A DNA stretch of 32,114 nucleotides. Origin: Paludibacter sp. UBA5753. Its GTDB lineage: Bacteria > Bacteroidota > Bacteroidia > Bacteroidales > Paludibacteraceae. Positions 8,301 through 17,215 of the stretch are shown here, piece by piece; position 1 is the stretch's first letter; each line of letters opens with the position of its first letter. Below the pieces are notes generated by a model, which was not told the DNA's origin, ran no database searches, and saw nothing but the letters and a program-made list of their open reading frames with translations. Position numbers and translations under genes: made by a program. The stretch spans positions 11,814 through 43,927 of the forward strand of contig DIFH01000020.1 in assembly GCA_002427615.1 (NCBI GenBank), written 5' to 3'.

Positions 8301-9998
8301 TTATTTTCCAATTCGGATTGATACTTTTCCATTAATAAACAAACCCACTGCTACCTTCATAGTATTTTTAGCTGTAAAATGAATCTTTGAATTCATATCT
8401 TTACCTGCAACCCCGATAGTGTAAACTAAAGAGTATGCTTGTTTAAGTTCCGAAACGTTATTATTAGGCACTTGAATAATCAACATTTGATTTGATTCAT
8501 TCCCGGGTTGAACAATTCCATCGGCATCAACGGTTCCCGATTGAATGATGTAATTTTTTTTCAAACCGGCAAGAAGCTCATTCCCGTTAGCATCCAAAAG
8601 TTTATAGCTGAAATCAGTTTGTACCGGTAAACCATTCTTGATATTCAACACCAATGATACCGTATCGGTATAACTTTTTAAATTGTCATCCAAAGCCGAT
8701 GAAATTGGAATGGAAATATTAGCTATTGAATCTTTAAAATTGTAATAACTTCCTTTATCCAAATAAAAAGGGATGACCGTTTTTATATATACATGAATAC
8801 CTGCATCAGGCGTAAGAAAATTAGGGAGTGGATCGGATTTTGTCATAGCAGAATCAACACCAGCAGTAAAAGAAAATGCAATTCTATCGTTATATGTTCC
8901 TGAGCCCATTAATTGATTGATTTCGCCCCAATTACTATCAAATGTTCTAAGTTTTTGATTATACCAAACTCCAGGAGTTTTTGGACGATCAAAGAATTGT
9001 ACCGAAAAAGACTTGGTTGTATGTCCATTAAACCATGCAAAAACAGTATCACCCGCTTGGGTAGAAGAATAGGTTTTTAAATAATCGACATTAAAATTGA
9101 GATACGCTCCAATATTCGAAGTTGCGTTTATAAAGATTTGTGGATTGATGAAATTTAATGCAGCATTAGGAAACCATTTCGAAATATCAAAGAACTTATC
9201 CAAAACAGATGAAACCTTCGCTATGGATTCAAAATTTCCATAAGCCACATTAAATTTTAATTGAGATAATTTTAAAGAAAAATCTATTTTCGACGTATTC
9301 ATGAGTACGACTGGTAATTGATCCGTATGGGCATCAACTCGGATATGCATTGGTATTCCTTCTAAATTACCTGAAGTATTAATCAAAAAATTATTCAAAT
9401 CTATTTGAATAGGCACTCCAAAACTTGTAGGAACGATAGTTAAACTCGTTTGACCATTTGCAAAAACGACTCGATTATCGGGAAATGTAATAATTATTTT
9501 AATATCCTGTGGGCGTAAATATGCTAAATTTGTCGTATTTATATTTAGATAAAATCTTGCAGAATCAACATGAAGGCTATCAATTCTCCTGATTTTATTT
9601 GATCCGTTTATTCCTAAATTGAGTGTATCATCTGATTCTGCTGTGGGTAAAGCAGTATTAGCCGGAATAATAATGGGAATCGGCATATTAGGAAACACAA
9701 TTTCAGCATTTAATGTTTTTGCATTACTTAGAATATCAATTTTGCCGAAATCAAACTTTAAACTATCATTGGAAACATAACTGATATCAAGTCCATTACT
9801 ATCAACCTGAAAACTTCCATTACTGAGATAATTTTTAAAAATATCACCCAATGTAACTTCAGCTGAACCAATAGGTATTATTAATTCGGGATGTAAATTA
9901 ACTTGATCAGAAATATTCTGCAAATCCACGTCAGCATTGCATGAACTGAAAAGTAAAACAAAAGGAAGAATAATCAATAATAGACAGCGCTGGAACAT
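8301..9998 (-). CDS. Large lipoprotein paired with the DUF5723 protein
   Basis: From the ATG at 9998 this is a 565-residue lipoprotein: MFQRCLLLIILPFVLLFSSC is a short signal with a lipobox Cys. A longer reading from 10034 adds 12 residues ahead of the signal, but a promoter-like TAATTTTG at 10046-10053 would leave it almost no leader, so 9998 is preferred. The mature protein has repeated beta-strand stretches (IPIGSAEVTLGDIF, IPIIIPANTALP, VSLVLNIKNGLPVQTDFSY) and no enzyme motif that I can see. It is the first gene of a pair with the barrel at 6744-8294 and is likely periplasm- or surface-facing. Function unknown. Confidence 0.8.
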   Translation of the reverse strand: MFQRCLLLIILPFVLLFSSCNADVDLQNISDQVNLHPELIIPIGSAEVTLGDIFKNYLSNGSFQVDSNGLDISYVSNDSLKFDFGKIDILSNAKTLNAEIVFPNMPIPIIIPANTALPTAESDDTLNLGINGSNKIRRIDSLHVDSARFYLNINTTNLAYLRPQDIKIIITFPDNRVVFANGQTSLTIVPTSFGVPIQIDLNNFLINTSGNLEGIPMHIRVDAHTDQLPVVLMNTSKIDFSLKLSQLKFNVAYGNFESIAKVSSVLDKFFDISKWFPNAALNFINPQIFINATSNIGAYLNFNVDYLKTYSSTQAGDTVFAWFNGHTTKSFSVQFFDRPKTPGVWYNQKLRTFDSNWGEINQLMGSGTYNDRIAFSFTAGVDSAMTKSDPLPNFLTPDAGIHVYIKTVIPFYLDKGSYYNFKDSIANISIPISSALDDNLKSYTDTVSLVLNIKNGLPVQTDFSYKLLDANGNELLAGLKKNYIIQSGTVDADGIVQPGNESNQMLIIQVPNNNVSELKQAYSLVYTIGVAGKDMNSKIHFTAKNTMKVAVGLFINGKVSIRIGK

Positions 9999-10045
9999 AC
10001 AGGTTTTATCAGATTTACAAAAAAATTCACTCAAACAAATTCAAA

Positions 10046-10053
10046 CAAAATTA
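10046..10053 (-). promoter_or_regulatory. Bacteroidota -7 box for the lipoprotein-DUF5723 pair
   Basis: TAATTTTG on the minus strand matches TAnnTTTG and lies 48 nt upstream of the ATG at 9998. A clear TTTG -33 box at the usual distance is missing. Confidence 0.4.
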
Positions 10054-10121
10054 GCCTAAATAAAGTATATCATATTTTTTTTTAAAATTTAATCACATAA
10101 AATGCTTCTAATTCGAAATTA

Positions 10122-11513
10122 TTATTGAAAGTTAACTAAGAATGCGGTTTCAGTAGCGCGGGTTAGTGCCGTGTAAAGCCAACGATAAAAATCGCTGTTT
10201 ATTTGTTCTTCGGCTATCTGACCGGGGTCGATAAAAACCTTTTTCCATTGCCCACCCTGCGCCTTATGACAGGTTACGGCATAGGCAAACTTCACCTGCA
10301 AGGCGTTGAAAAACTCGTTTTCATATATTTTCTTAACAAGCATGCGTCGCTGGGTAATCTCGGGATAATCTTCGGCTATGGCCTCAAAGAGCTTTTGATG
10401 CATTATATTGGCTTGCGCCGGCGACTCGGATTGCAGGATGTCGAGCCATATTTTGGCATCTATCTCCCAACCATAATCGAGCGATCGCAAACTCAAATCC
10501 ACAAAGCGGAAACCATATATTTCACGGTGTTTATGTACACGAACAACTTCCAGAATATCACCATTGGCAATAAAATCAATTTCCTTGTAAAGTTTATTCC
10601 AAAAGTAATTATTCTTGGTAACCATCAGCAAATCGCCGTTGGTAAGTTCATCTTCCTTCATCAGCACACGGTTACGGATGCCGTTATTGTACATATTGGC
10701 GCGTTTATTTGAACGGGTAACGACGATCGTATCCTCCACTCCCACTCCATTATAAGCCCGCTGAATTTCATCTATCAAATCCATCCCATTCAAATGGCGG
10801 ATGTCGCTGAAACCTTCCAACTCAAATTTTGGAAATTCAAAGGTTTTTTCTTCATACAACATTTCACGCAAACGGGTAGCGTTGTATAGAACACCACTTT
10901 CCAAAGCCTGACGAACCACATGTGTCAACGTAAAATCATAAACCTTCAGACCGTAACCTGCCAATTTATCTATTTCCAACGCAGGACTGTGAGGTTGCAT
11001 AACAGGCGGTAACTGGGCGGTATCGCCCAACAACAAAAGGCTGCAACCCTCGCCGCTGTATACAAACTGAATCAAATCGTCGAGCAGCCGGCCTGAGCCA
11101 AACTCGATATCGCCGCCCGTATTCGAAATCATCGACGCCTCGTCGACAATAAAGAGCGTATGATTAAAAAGATTATCGGCCAGCTGAAAACGAAATTCAG
11201 CCATCGATTTCTGGCGGTATATTTTTTTGTGGATAGTGAACGCCGGAAAACCCGAATAACCGGCTATCACCTTGGCAGCACGTCCGGTAGGCGCCATCAG
11301 CATTGTTTTTTGTTGCAAAGCGTTCATCGCACGCACCAAAGCGCTTACCACCGACGTTTTTCCCGTTCCCGCATATCCCTTGAGCAGGAAAATCTTTTCC
11401 GGATCGGTGGACATCAGAAACTCGCCCAACGCATCAAGTAAAATACCCTGTTGTTCGGTAGGTTCGAATGGCAATTCGGCTCGTATGCTGGAGGAAATGA
11501 AGTTTTGTAACAT
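10122..11513 (-). CDS. RecD-like superfamily 1 DNA helicase
   Basis: This is an ATP-driven DNA helicase acting in the cytoplasm on DNA ends or repair intermediates. All core superfamily 1 motifs are visible: Walker A GYAGTGKT, Walker B LFIVDEASMIS, motif III LLLLGDTAQLPP, a VVRQ motif IV-like block, TCHKAQGGQWKKVFID (motif V) and YTALTRATE (motif VI). It is about 463 residues, shorter than RecD2 proteins of over 700, and lacks their long N-terminal region. It matches the single-subunit RecD-like helicase common in Bacteroidales. No recB or recC is nearby. The ORF could open 8 codons earlier (11537), but MLQNF at 11513 fits better because the earlier residues (MLIFIFAH) look like untranslated leader. 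It is encoded divergently from the nuclease at 11750. Confidence 0.9.
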   Translation of the reverse strand: MLQNFISSSIRAELPFEPTEQQGILLDALGEFLMSTDPEKIFLLKGYAGTGKTSVVSALVRAMNALQQKTMLMAPTGRAAKVIAGYSGFPAFTIHKKIYRQKSMAEFRFQLADNLFNHTLFIVDEASMISNTGGDIEFGSGRLLDDLIQFVYSGEGCSLLLLGDTAQLPPVMQPHSPALEIDKLAGYGLKVYDFTLTHVVRQALESGVLYNATRLREMLYEEKTFEFPKFELEGFSDIRHLNGMDLIDEIQRAYNGVGVEDTIVVTRSNKRANMYNNGIRNRVLMKEDELTNGDLLMVTKNNYFWNKLYKEIDFIANGDILEVVRVHKHREIYGFRFVDLSLRSLDYGWEIDAKIWLDILQSESPAQANIMHQKLFEAIAEDYPEITQRRMLVKKIYENEFFNALQVKFAYAVTCHKAQGGQWKKVFIDPGQIAEEQINSDFYRWLYTALTRATETAFLVNFQ

Positions 11514-11594
11514 GTGTGCAAAGATAAATATAAGCATTTAATTAATTCAAAGCCAAACGATGAATTATAAATAAATTTTAATAATAACTCACCT

Positions 11595-11628
11595 TTTGAT
11601 TAAAATATAAAAAATATTTATAAATTTG
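11595..11628 (+). promoter_or_regulatory. Bacteroidota promoter for the HsdR-N nuclease
   Basis: TTTG at 11595-11598 and TAAATTTG at 11621-11628, with 22 nt between them, match the -33/-7 pattern on the strand of the nuclease gene. This implies a leader of about 115 nt before the ATG at 11750. Confidence 0.55.
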
Positions 11629-11749
11629 CAACTTATAGTAGAAATATCTTGCCAATTATATCGGCTATACTTAAGAAGTGGGTGGGTATAACTCCACATC
11701 TTTTTTGCCTAATTATCTAAATTTAATAACATTATCAAAAATTATCACT

Positions 11750-12814
11750 ATGGATTTCAAAGACCAAATTAAACAACTTGGAGAAAGAGTTGTAAGGCTC
11801 AAAGACCAAATTCAAACTGAGGAAGCAACAAAAAATGCTTTTATAATGCCTTTCATTCAAGCACTTGGATACGATGTATTTAATCCGCTCGAAGTCGTTC
11901 CAGAGTTTACAGCTGACCTCGGCATAAAAAAAGGCGAGAAAGTTGATTATGCAATTATGAAAGACGGTCAGCCAATTATTCTAATAGAATGTAAATGGTG
12001 GGGAGAAAATTTAGACGTACATAACTCTCAATTATTTAGATATTTTCATACAACAAAATCAAAATTTGGTCTTTTAACAAATGGAATCCAATTCAGGTTC
12101 TATACCGATTTAATGGAAACAAATAAAATGGATGAAAAACCATTTTTAGAGTTTGATTTCACAAACATGAAAGAACAAATAGTTTTCGAGTTAAAAAAGT
12201 TCCATAAGTCATACTTCGATTTGAACAGCATAGTCAGTTCTGCCAGCGAACTTAAATACTCAAATGAAATAAAAAGCATATTAGCAAATGAACTAAACGA
12301 GCCATCACCTAGTTTTGTCAAGTTTTTTGTAAGTCAGGTTTATACTGGTAAAGCTACAGAAAAAGTAATGACACAATTTACTGATATTGTAAAAAGATCA
12401 TTAAATCAATTTATTAGCGATATTATTAGTGATAGACTTAAATCAGCCTTAGAGAAAGAAAACGTTAAGGATTTAGAACAAGTAAAATTAGTTGAAGAAC
12501 AATCAAAAGAAGAAGAAAATAAGATACTTACAACAAACGAAGAAATAGAAGGTTTCTTTATTGTAAAATCAATTCTTCGTACAAAAGTTGACAGTAACAG
12601 GATTTTCAGTAGAGATTTTCAGAATTTCTATAGTGTGCTTTTAGATGATTCAATTCGACAAACAATTTGTAGGCTTTGGTTTAGCGAAAAGAATAAATAT
12701 ATCGGCCTTTTTGATGAAAATAAAAAGGAAATCAAGTACGAATTAAGTACAATAGATGATATTTATAATTATTCAGAGCAAATAATAAAAGCTGCTGAAA
12801 AACTAAATAAATAA
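11750..12814 (+). CDS. Orphan HsdR N-terminal-type restriction nuclease
   Basis: This 354-residue protein (from MDFKDQ) has an HsdR N-terminal-like PD-(D/E)XK nuclease domain at residues about 25-135. The catalytic pattern is intact: D66 in KVDYAI, E80-C-K82 in IECKWW, and the Q94xxxY98 motif (QLFRYFH) of RecB/HsdR nucleases. The middle (about 200-260) is helical and charged. The C-terminal domain (about 260-354: IEGFFIVKSILR, ICRLWFSEKNKYIGLFDE) recurs in stand-alone proteins of this kind. There is no helicase motor, HsdM or HsdS, so it is not a complete type I system. It may be a solitary defence or DNA-processing nuclease. An upstream reading to 11678 exists but adds a non-conserved-looking tail. 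The coding sequence is AT-richer than its neighbour at 13047, which is compatible with transfer. Confidence 0.8.
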   Translation: MDFKDQIKQLGERVVRLKDQIQTEEATKNAFIMPFIQALGYDVFNPLEVVPEFTADLGIKKGEKVDYAIMKDGQPIILIECKWWGENLDVHNSQLFRYFHTTKSKFGLLTNGIQFRFYTDLMETNKMDEKPFLEFDFTNMKEQIVFELKKFHKSYFDLNSIVSSASELKYSNEIKSILANELNEPSPSFVKFFVSQVYTGKATEKVMTQFTDIVKRSLNQFISDIISDRLKSALEKENVKDLEQVKLVEEQSKEEENKILTTNEEIEGFFIVKSILRTKVDSNRIFSRDFQNFYSVLLDDSIRQTICRLWFSEKNKYIGLFDENKKEIKYELSTIDDIYNYSEQIIKAAEKLNK

Positions 12815-12883
12815 ATTGTAGATTAGAGTATTATGAGTTTAAATTTCAACAACACTAAGATAAAAGAATGAATAACATCAATT

Positions 12884-12919
12884 AATCGACTGAATTTCAA
12901 CTAAGAAGTTCAGTCGATT
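12884..12919 (+). terminator. Terminator after the HsdR-N nuclease
   Basis: An 11-bp stem, AATCGACTGAA at 12884-12894 with TTCAGTCGATT at 12909-12919, is followed by TTATTTT. It lies 70 bp after the nuclease stop and before the next promoter. Confidence 0.7.
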
Positions 12920-12957
12920 TTATTTTCCAGACATTTCAAGTTACTTTAAAATTTATT

Positions 12958-12988
12958 TTTGGTCGAAAGTTGAATTTTTATACCTTTG
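12958..12988 (+). promoter_or_regulatory. Promoter of the dipeptidyl-peptidase III gene
   Basis: TTTG at 12958-12961 and TACCTTTG at 12981-12988, separated by 19 nt, are a near-ideal Bacteroidota promoter. The predicted leader is about 50 nt. Confidence 0.75.
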
Positions 12989-13046
12989 CAAACCATTAAA
13001 CAAACAGTCGTGAAATTCGTTTTAATTCGAACAATTCGTAACTTTT

Positions 13047-15092
13047 ATGAAAAAACTAACCCTCGCATTTATGACAACAGTTTTATTAGCATGTAGCAGC
13101 CAGAAAAGCGCTACACCTGCTATCGAGGATTTCACTTATTCGGTGGATAAATTTGCCGATATTGAAATTCTGCGTTATCGCGTTCCCGATTTTGAATCGT
13201 TGAGTCTGAAACAAAAAGAGTTGATATATTACCTGAATCAGGCAGCCCTCGAAGGACGCGATATACTTTACGATCAAAACAATAAGTATAATCTTTTCAT
13301 TCGTCGGACGCTCGAAGCCGTTTATGTAAACTACAAAGGCGACCGGAATTCCGAAGATTTTCAAAACCTCACCACTTATCTGAAACGCGTCTGGATGGGT
13401 AACGGCATTCATCATCATTATTCCGAAGATAAATTCGTACCAGAATTTTCCGAAGAATTCTTTGCCGAAGCGGTGAAATCGCTTAAGGCAGAGGAGCTGA
13501 CCACAGTATTGCTGCCCGGCGAAACAGCCGAAGACCTTATCAATAAACTGACTCCGGTCATTTTCGACCCTACATTATATCCTAAACGTACCAACCAGGC
13601 CGATGGAGTGGATTTAATCCTGACTTCGGGCAATAACTATTACGATGGCGTAACGCAAGCTGAAGTGGAAGCTTTTTATGCCAACATGAAAGACCCGAAC
13701 GACAGCACGCCCATTTCGTACGGACTGAACAGCAAACTGGTAAAGGAAAACGGCAAACTGGTAGAAAAAACCTATAAAGTGGGCGGACTTTACACGGCAG
13801 CCATCGAACGCATCGTAGGTTGGCTCGAAAAAGCCGCCACCGTAGCCGAAAACGAAAAACAAAAAGATGTAATCAATACGCTGATTCAATATTACAAAAC
13901 CGGCGACTTGAATACCTACGATGAATATTCGATTAAATGGGTGGAAGATTTAGCATCGCAGGTTGACTTTGTAAACGGATTTACCGAAACTTACGGCGAC
14001 CCGCTGGGTATGAAAGCAAGTTGGGAATCAATAGTGAACTTTAAAAATATCGAAGCTACCAAACGAACTGAAATCATTAGCGCCAACGCGCAATGGTTCG
14101 AAGACCACTCGCCTATCGATCCGAAATTCAAAAAAGAAAAAGTAAAGGGAGTTTCGGCCAAAGTTATCACGGCAGCCATTCTTGCCGGCGATTGTTATCC
14201 TGCCACTCCTATCGGCGTAAATTTGCCCAATGCTAACTGGATTCGCAGCGAGCACGGTTCAAAATCGGTTACCATCGAAAATATAACCGAAGCTTATGAT
14301 CAGGCATCGCTGGGTAACGGTTTTGCCGAAGAGTTTATGTGGAGCGATGTGGAACGCCAGCGTGCCAAAGACTTTGCATCGATGACCAACAATCTGCATA
14401 CCGACCTGCACGAATGCCTCGGTCACGGTTCGGGGAAACTCCTTCCGGGTGTCGATCCCGATGCGCTGAAATCCTATGGCTCGACCATTGAAGAAGCGCG
14501 TGCCGACTTGTTCGGATTGTATTATATGGGCGATCCTAAAATAGTGGAACTCGGTTTATTGCCGGATAAAGAAGCTTATAAAGCCGAATATTATCAATTT
14601 ATCATGAATGGTTTGATGACGCAACTTACCCGAATTCAGCCCGGAAAAGACATCGAAGAAGCCCACATGCGCAACCGTCAGTTGATAGCAGCCTGGGTTT
14701 ATGAGAAAGGAAAATCCGAAAATGTAGTGGAAATAAAAAAACGCGATGGCAAAACATTTATAGTAGTCAACGATTATGAAAAATTACGTACATTATTTGG
14801 AAATTTATTAGCGGAGATTCAACGTATTAAATCGACTGGCGATTTCGAAGGCGGTAAAAAACTGGTTGAAAATTATGGGGTAAAAGTGGATCAAACTTTA
14901 CATGCCGAAGCGCTCGACAGGTACAAAAAACTCAATTTAGCGCCTTACCGCGGTTTCGTAAATCCGGTGTACTCTTTGGTGAAAGATGCTTCGGGTAAAA
15001 TCAAGGATGTGAAAATTTCGTACGATGAAAACTATGTGGATCAGCATTTACGCTATTCAAAAGAGTATTCGAGTTTGCCGACATTTAATTGA
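13047..15092 (+). CDS. Dipeptidyl-peptidase III (M49 metallopeptidase), lipoprotein
   Basis: This zinc exopeptidase removes dipeptides from the N-terminus of short peptides. The protein is 681 residues, close to Bacteroides homologues. Residues 1-16 are a lipoprotein signal (MKKLTLAFMTTVLLAC), so it should be anchored outside the cytoplasm. The M49 zinc motif is HECLGH at 455-460; the Cys variant of HELLGH is what I recall from Bacteroides enzymes. The second motif, EEARAD at 482-487, supplies the third zinc ligand. The conserved GSGKLLPG follows the first motif. It is monocistronic, with its own promoter (12958-12988) and terminator (15113-15145). The likely role is use of peptide nutrients in the periplasm or at the surface. 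Confidence 0.93.
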   Translation: MKKLTLAFMTTVLLACSSQKSATPAIEDFTYSVDKFADIEILRYRVPDFESLSLKQKELIYYLNQAALEGRDILYDQNNKYNLFIRRTLEAVYVNYKGDRNSEDFQNLTTYLKRVWMGNGIHHHYSEDKFVPEFSEEFFAEAVKSLKAEELTTVLLPGETAEDLINKLTPVIFDPTLYPKRTNQADGVDLILTSGNNYYDGVTQAEVEAFYANMKDPNDSTPISYGLNSKLVKENGKLVEKTYKVGGLYTAAIERIVGWLEKAATVAENEKQKDVINTLIQYYKTGDLNTYDEYSIKWVEDLASQVDFVNGFTETYGDPLGMKASWESIVNFKNIEATKRTEIISANAQWFEDHSPIDPKFKKEKVKGVSAKVITAAILAGDCYPATPIGVNLPNANWIRSEHGSKSVTIENITEAYDQASLGNGFAEEFMWSDVERQRAKDFASMTNNLHTDLHECLGHGSGKLLPGVDPDALKSYGSTIEEARADLFGLYYMGDPKIVELGLLPDKEAYKAEYYQFIMNGLMTQLTRIQPGKDIEEAHMRNRQLIAAWVYEKGKSENVVEIKKRDGKTFIVVNDYEKLRTLFGNLLAEIQRIKSTGDFEGGKKLVENYGVKVDQTLHAEALDRYKKLNLAPYRGFVNPVYSLVKDASGKIKDVKISYDENYVDQHLRYSKEYSSLPTFN

Positions 15093-15112
15093 AAAAATGG
15101 TTAAGAAAATAA

Positions 15113-15145
15113 AAGTGCGAACCGGCTTTCATACGGTTCGCACTT
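15113..15145. terminator. Convergent terminator between DPP III and the barrel gene
   Basis: A 12-bp perfect stem (AAGTGCGAACCG at 15113-15124, complement at 15134-15145) lies between two convergent genes and can serve both. Confidence 0.8.
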
Positions 15146-15178
15146 CTTATAAGCCTTATCTTGAGAGATTTTGAAGTC

Positions 15179-15751
15179 CTAAAATCTCACACCGACTTTC
15201 AAATCAATATAATGCAACCTGATACGTTCAGGCTCATTGAATTGTGGATACGAAGTGTAACTGTATTCCAATTTGGCAAAATATTTTAATCGGGTGGCAG
15301 TGTTTAAATTCACGCCCAGATCAAACTGAGATTGATGACCGAAAAGAGAACCTTCCGTGTCGGTTATGCGCATATTGTTCAGCAACAATCCATATTCCAC
15401 AAATGGCGTCAGTCGGGTATTTTTAGTAAGTTCATGCCGAACCGTCCAGCCATAATTCAGTATATGCACACTTTTTGAATCACTGTTGTCCGCCATCATT
15501 ACCGTGTAGCCTAAAGGGACAGTGATAAAGGATTTGGCTTTTTTACCATCGAAACCACTTAATTGCCAGGCATAATCGAACAACATTCCGTATCCATTCG
15601 TCGACCGGTTGAGAATATTTGATTGTGCAAAGATGTTACGATAACCTATTTCAAAACTGTACTGCTTGGGAATTTTCACCAAAGTTTGCTCTTGGGCAGA
15701 AAGACTGAAAGTTGTAAGTAAAATGATTGAGAAAATGACTGTATTTTTTTT
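15179..15751 (-). pseudogene. Beta-barrel outer-membrane protein gene with lost start
   Basis: The body (PKQYSFEIGYRNIFAQSNIL... to LHYIDLKVGVRF) is a roughly 180-residue barrel with a terminal Phe, paralogous to the remnant at 6481-6711. In frame and upstream of a possible TTG start at 15682 lies FLLTTFSLSAQEQ, clearly the end of a signal peptide. That frame has no ATG, GTG or TTG before the stop at 15754-15752. The adjacent frame reads KKNTVIFSII and would join it if one T were removed from the five-T run at 15720-15724, but its first codon is ATA (15755-15753), not ATG. So two lesions separate it from a normal secreted protein. Starting at 15682 (167 residues) would leave a barrel with no export signal. 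A sequence error at the T-run is possible. It lies downstream of hemG on the same strand. Confidence 0.6.
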
Positions 15752-15838
15752 TATAAGAAATTATTTTCGAGAGAAATAAGGAATCTATTCATCTGATAAT
15801 TAAGTCATCTCATAAACGGTAAAAATTATCGGATCAAC

Positions 15839-17215
15839 TTATAAAATTTGATTAGCCACCGTTCTGGCTTGTTTTACCCGATCGGACATGCCTATTCCAT
15901 CGCGGAAACTGCCGGCCAGTATCAATCCCGGAAAGTCTTTCTCTACCTTTTCGATCGACTCAAGGCGTTTTTCGGTTTTTATGTCATATTGAGCAATAGC
16001 ATGTTGATACCGGTGAATACGCAGTAAATCGGGTTCAGTTTCAACCTTCATGGTAATGCGCAGTTCATCGCGCACTAATTGCGATATCTCTTCGTCGCTC
16101 ATTCCCAGTATTTCCGGTTTATTCATACCCCCGATAAAAACAGACAGCAAAGCGCCGCCTTCAGGACAGCGTCCCTTAAAAATAGCAGATGGAAAAAGTA
16201 CTCCCAGCGCTTTCCGTTTTTCTATCGTGGGAATCAATCCTCCAAAAGCATCTAACTTTATGCTATTCCATTTTTTATATCCCACGGCAACCTGAACCAC
16301 AGGCGCATAAGTCGTTTCGGACATAAGTTTCATAAGTCTTACATCAACAAAAGGTAACAAATCGGGCAAAGCATAAGCTCCAACCGTAGTAACCACTTTG
16401 GGTGAATGAATTTCGTATTTCTCTCCCGATAAATCGGTAAATGTTGTAATGTAATCCTTGCCAACAGGGTTGATTTTGGTTTGCCTGCAACTCGTTATAA
16501 GTTGATCCTGTCCAATTTCAAGAGTCAATGCGTCAATCATACTTTTCAAACCGCCCTTTACCGAAAACACTTCATGGGTAATTTTGTGTGCATTGGGTTG
16601 CGGGTGCTTTTTATTTTCTTTGTACTTGGCAATAGTTCCACGTACAAAACCACCGTAATTATTCTCCAACGCATACAATTTAGGCAAAGCATGTCTGGTA
16701 ATCAACTTATTGGGGTCGCCCGCGTAAACGCCTGACAAGAAAGGATCGATGGCATAATCGAGAAAACTTTTTCCCATCCGGCGTACCACGAGTTCAGCCA
16801 ACGATTCGTCGGGATAGCCGCCAGCCTTCCGAAAAGGTTCACCTAAAATTCGGAATTTATCAGAAAGAGTAAACAAGGGAGTTTTTATGGCTGAAATAAG
16901 CCCTGATGGTAAAGCCTCCCATTTCATTTTTTTCCAGATATAACGTTTATTTGCCTGCTTGCCTGCCGTTTCGAGTTCACATTTATCATGCAGTTCTTCG
17001 AATAATTCAACTATTTCCAACGAACTCAATACGCCGGTCGAAGGTCCGGTTTCGTAAGTGAATCCGTTTTCGGTAACGGAATTGATAACTCCTCCGGTTC
17101 GGTCGCTTTGTTCAACAAGCAACACATTTTTTCCTGCTTTTTTTAAATAATAAGCCAGTGTCAAACCCGTAAGTCCGGCGCCAATAATCACTACATCCTT
17201 TTCAATTGTTTTCAT
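15839..17215 (-). CDS. hemG: Protoporphyrinogen oxidase, HemY-type flavoprotein
   Basis: This FAD enzyme oxidises protoporphyrinogen IX to protoporphyrin IX, the penultimate heme step, at the membrane face. At 458 residues it has the family length. The N-terminal dinucleotide-binding motif VVIIGAGLTGLTLAYYLKKA is at residues 8-27, followed by LVEQSDRTGGVI. The C-terminal FAD block is ILAGSFRDGIGMSDRVKQA. It belongs to the HemY/PPOX flavin amine-oxidase fold, which many Bacteroidota annotations call hemG; it is not the small flavodoxin HemG of E. coli. Its start overlaps the end of hemH by 14 bp, so it is translationally linked and is the last gene of the run. HemY-type enzymes usually use O2, which contrasts with the O2-independent HemN upstream. 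Confidence 0.92.
   Translation of the reverse strand: MKTIEKDVVIIGAGLTGLTLAYYLKKAGKNVLLVEQSDRTGGVINSVTENGFTYETGPSTGVLSSLEIVELFEELHDKCELETAGKQANKRYIWKKMKWEALPSGLISAIKTPLFTLSDKFRILGEPFRKAGGYPDESLAELVVRRMGKSFLDYAIDPFLSGVYAGDPNKLITRHALPKLYALENNYGGFVRGTIAKYKENKKHPQPNAHKITHEVFSVKGGLKSMIDALTLEIGQDQLITSCRQTKINPVGKDYITTFTDLSGEKYEIHSPKVVTTVGAYALPDLLPFVDVRLMKLMSETTYAPVVQVAVGYKKWNSIKLDAFGGLIPTIEKRKALGVLFPSAIFKGRCPEGGALLSVFIGGMNKPEILGMSDEEISQLVRDELRITMKVETEPDLLRIHRYQHAIAQYDIKTEKRLESIEKVEKDFPGLILAGSFRDGIGMSDRVKQARTVANQIL

Noticed and set aside
10203..10712. 169-codon plus-strand open frame
   Set aside because: Antisense to the RecD-like helicase; no promoter, no recognisable family.
11750..12814. Complete type I restriction system
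   Set aside because: Only the HsdR N-terminal-type nuclease is present. No helicase motor, HsdM or HsdS lies in the window.
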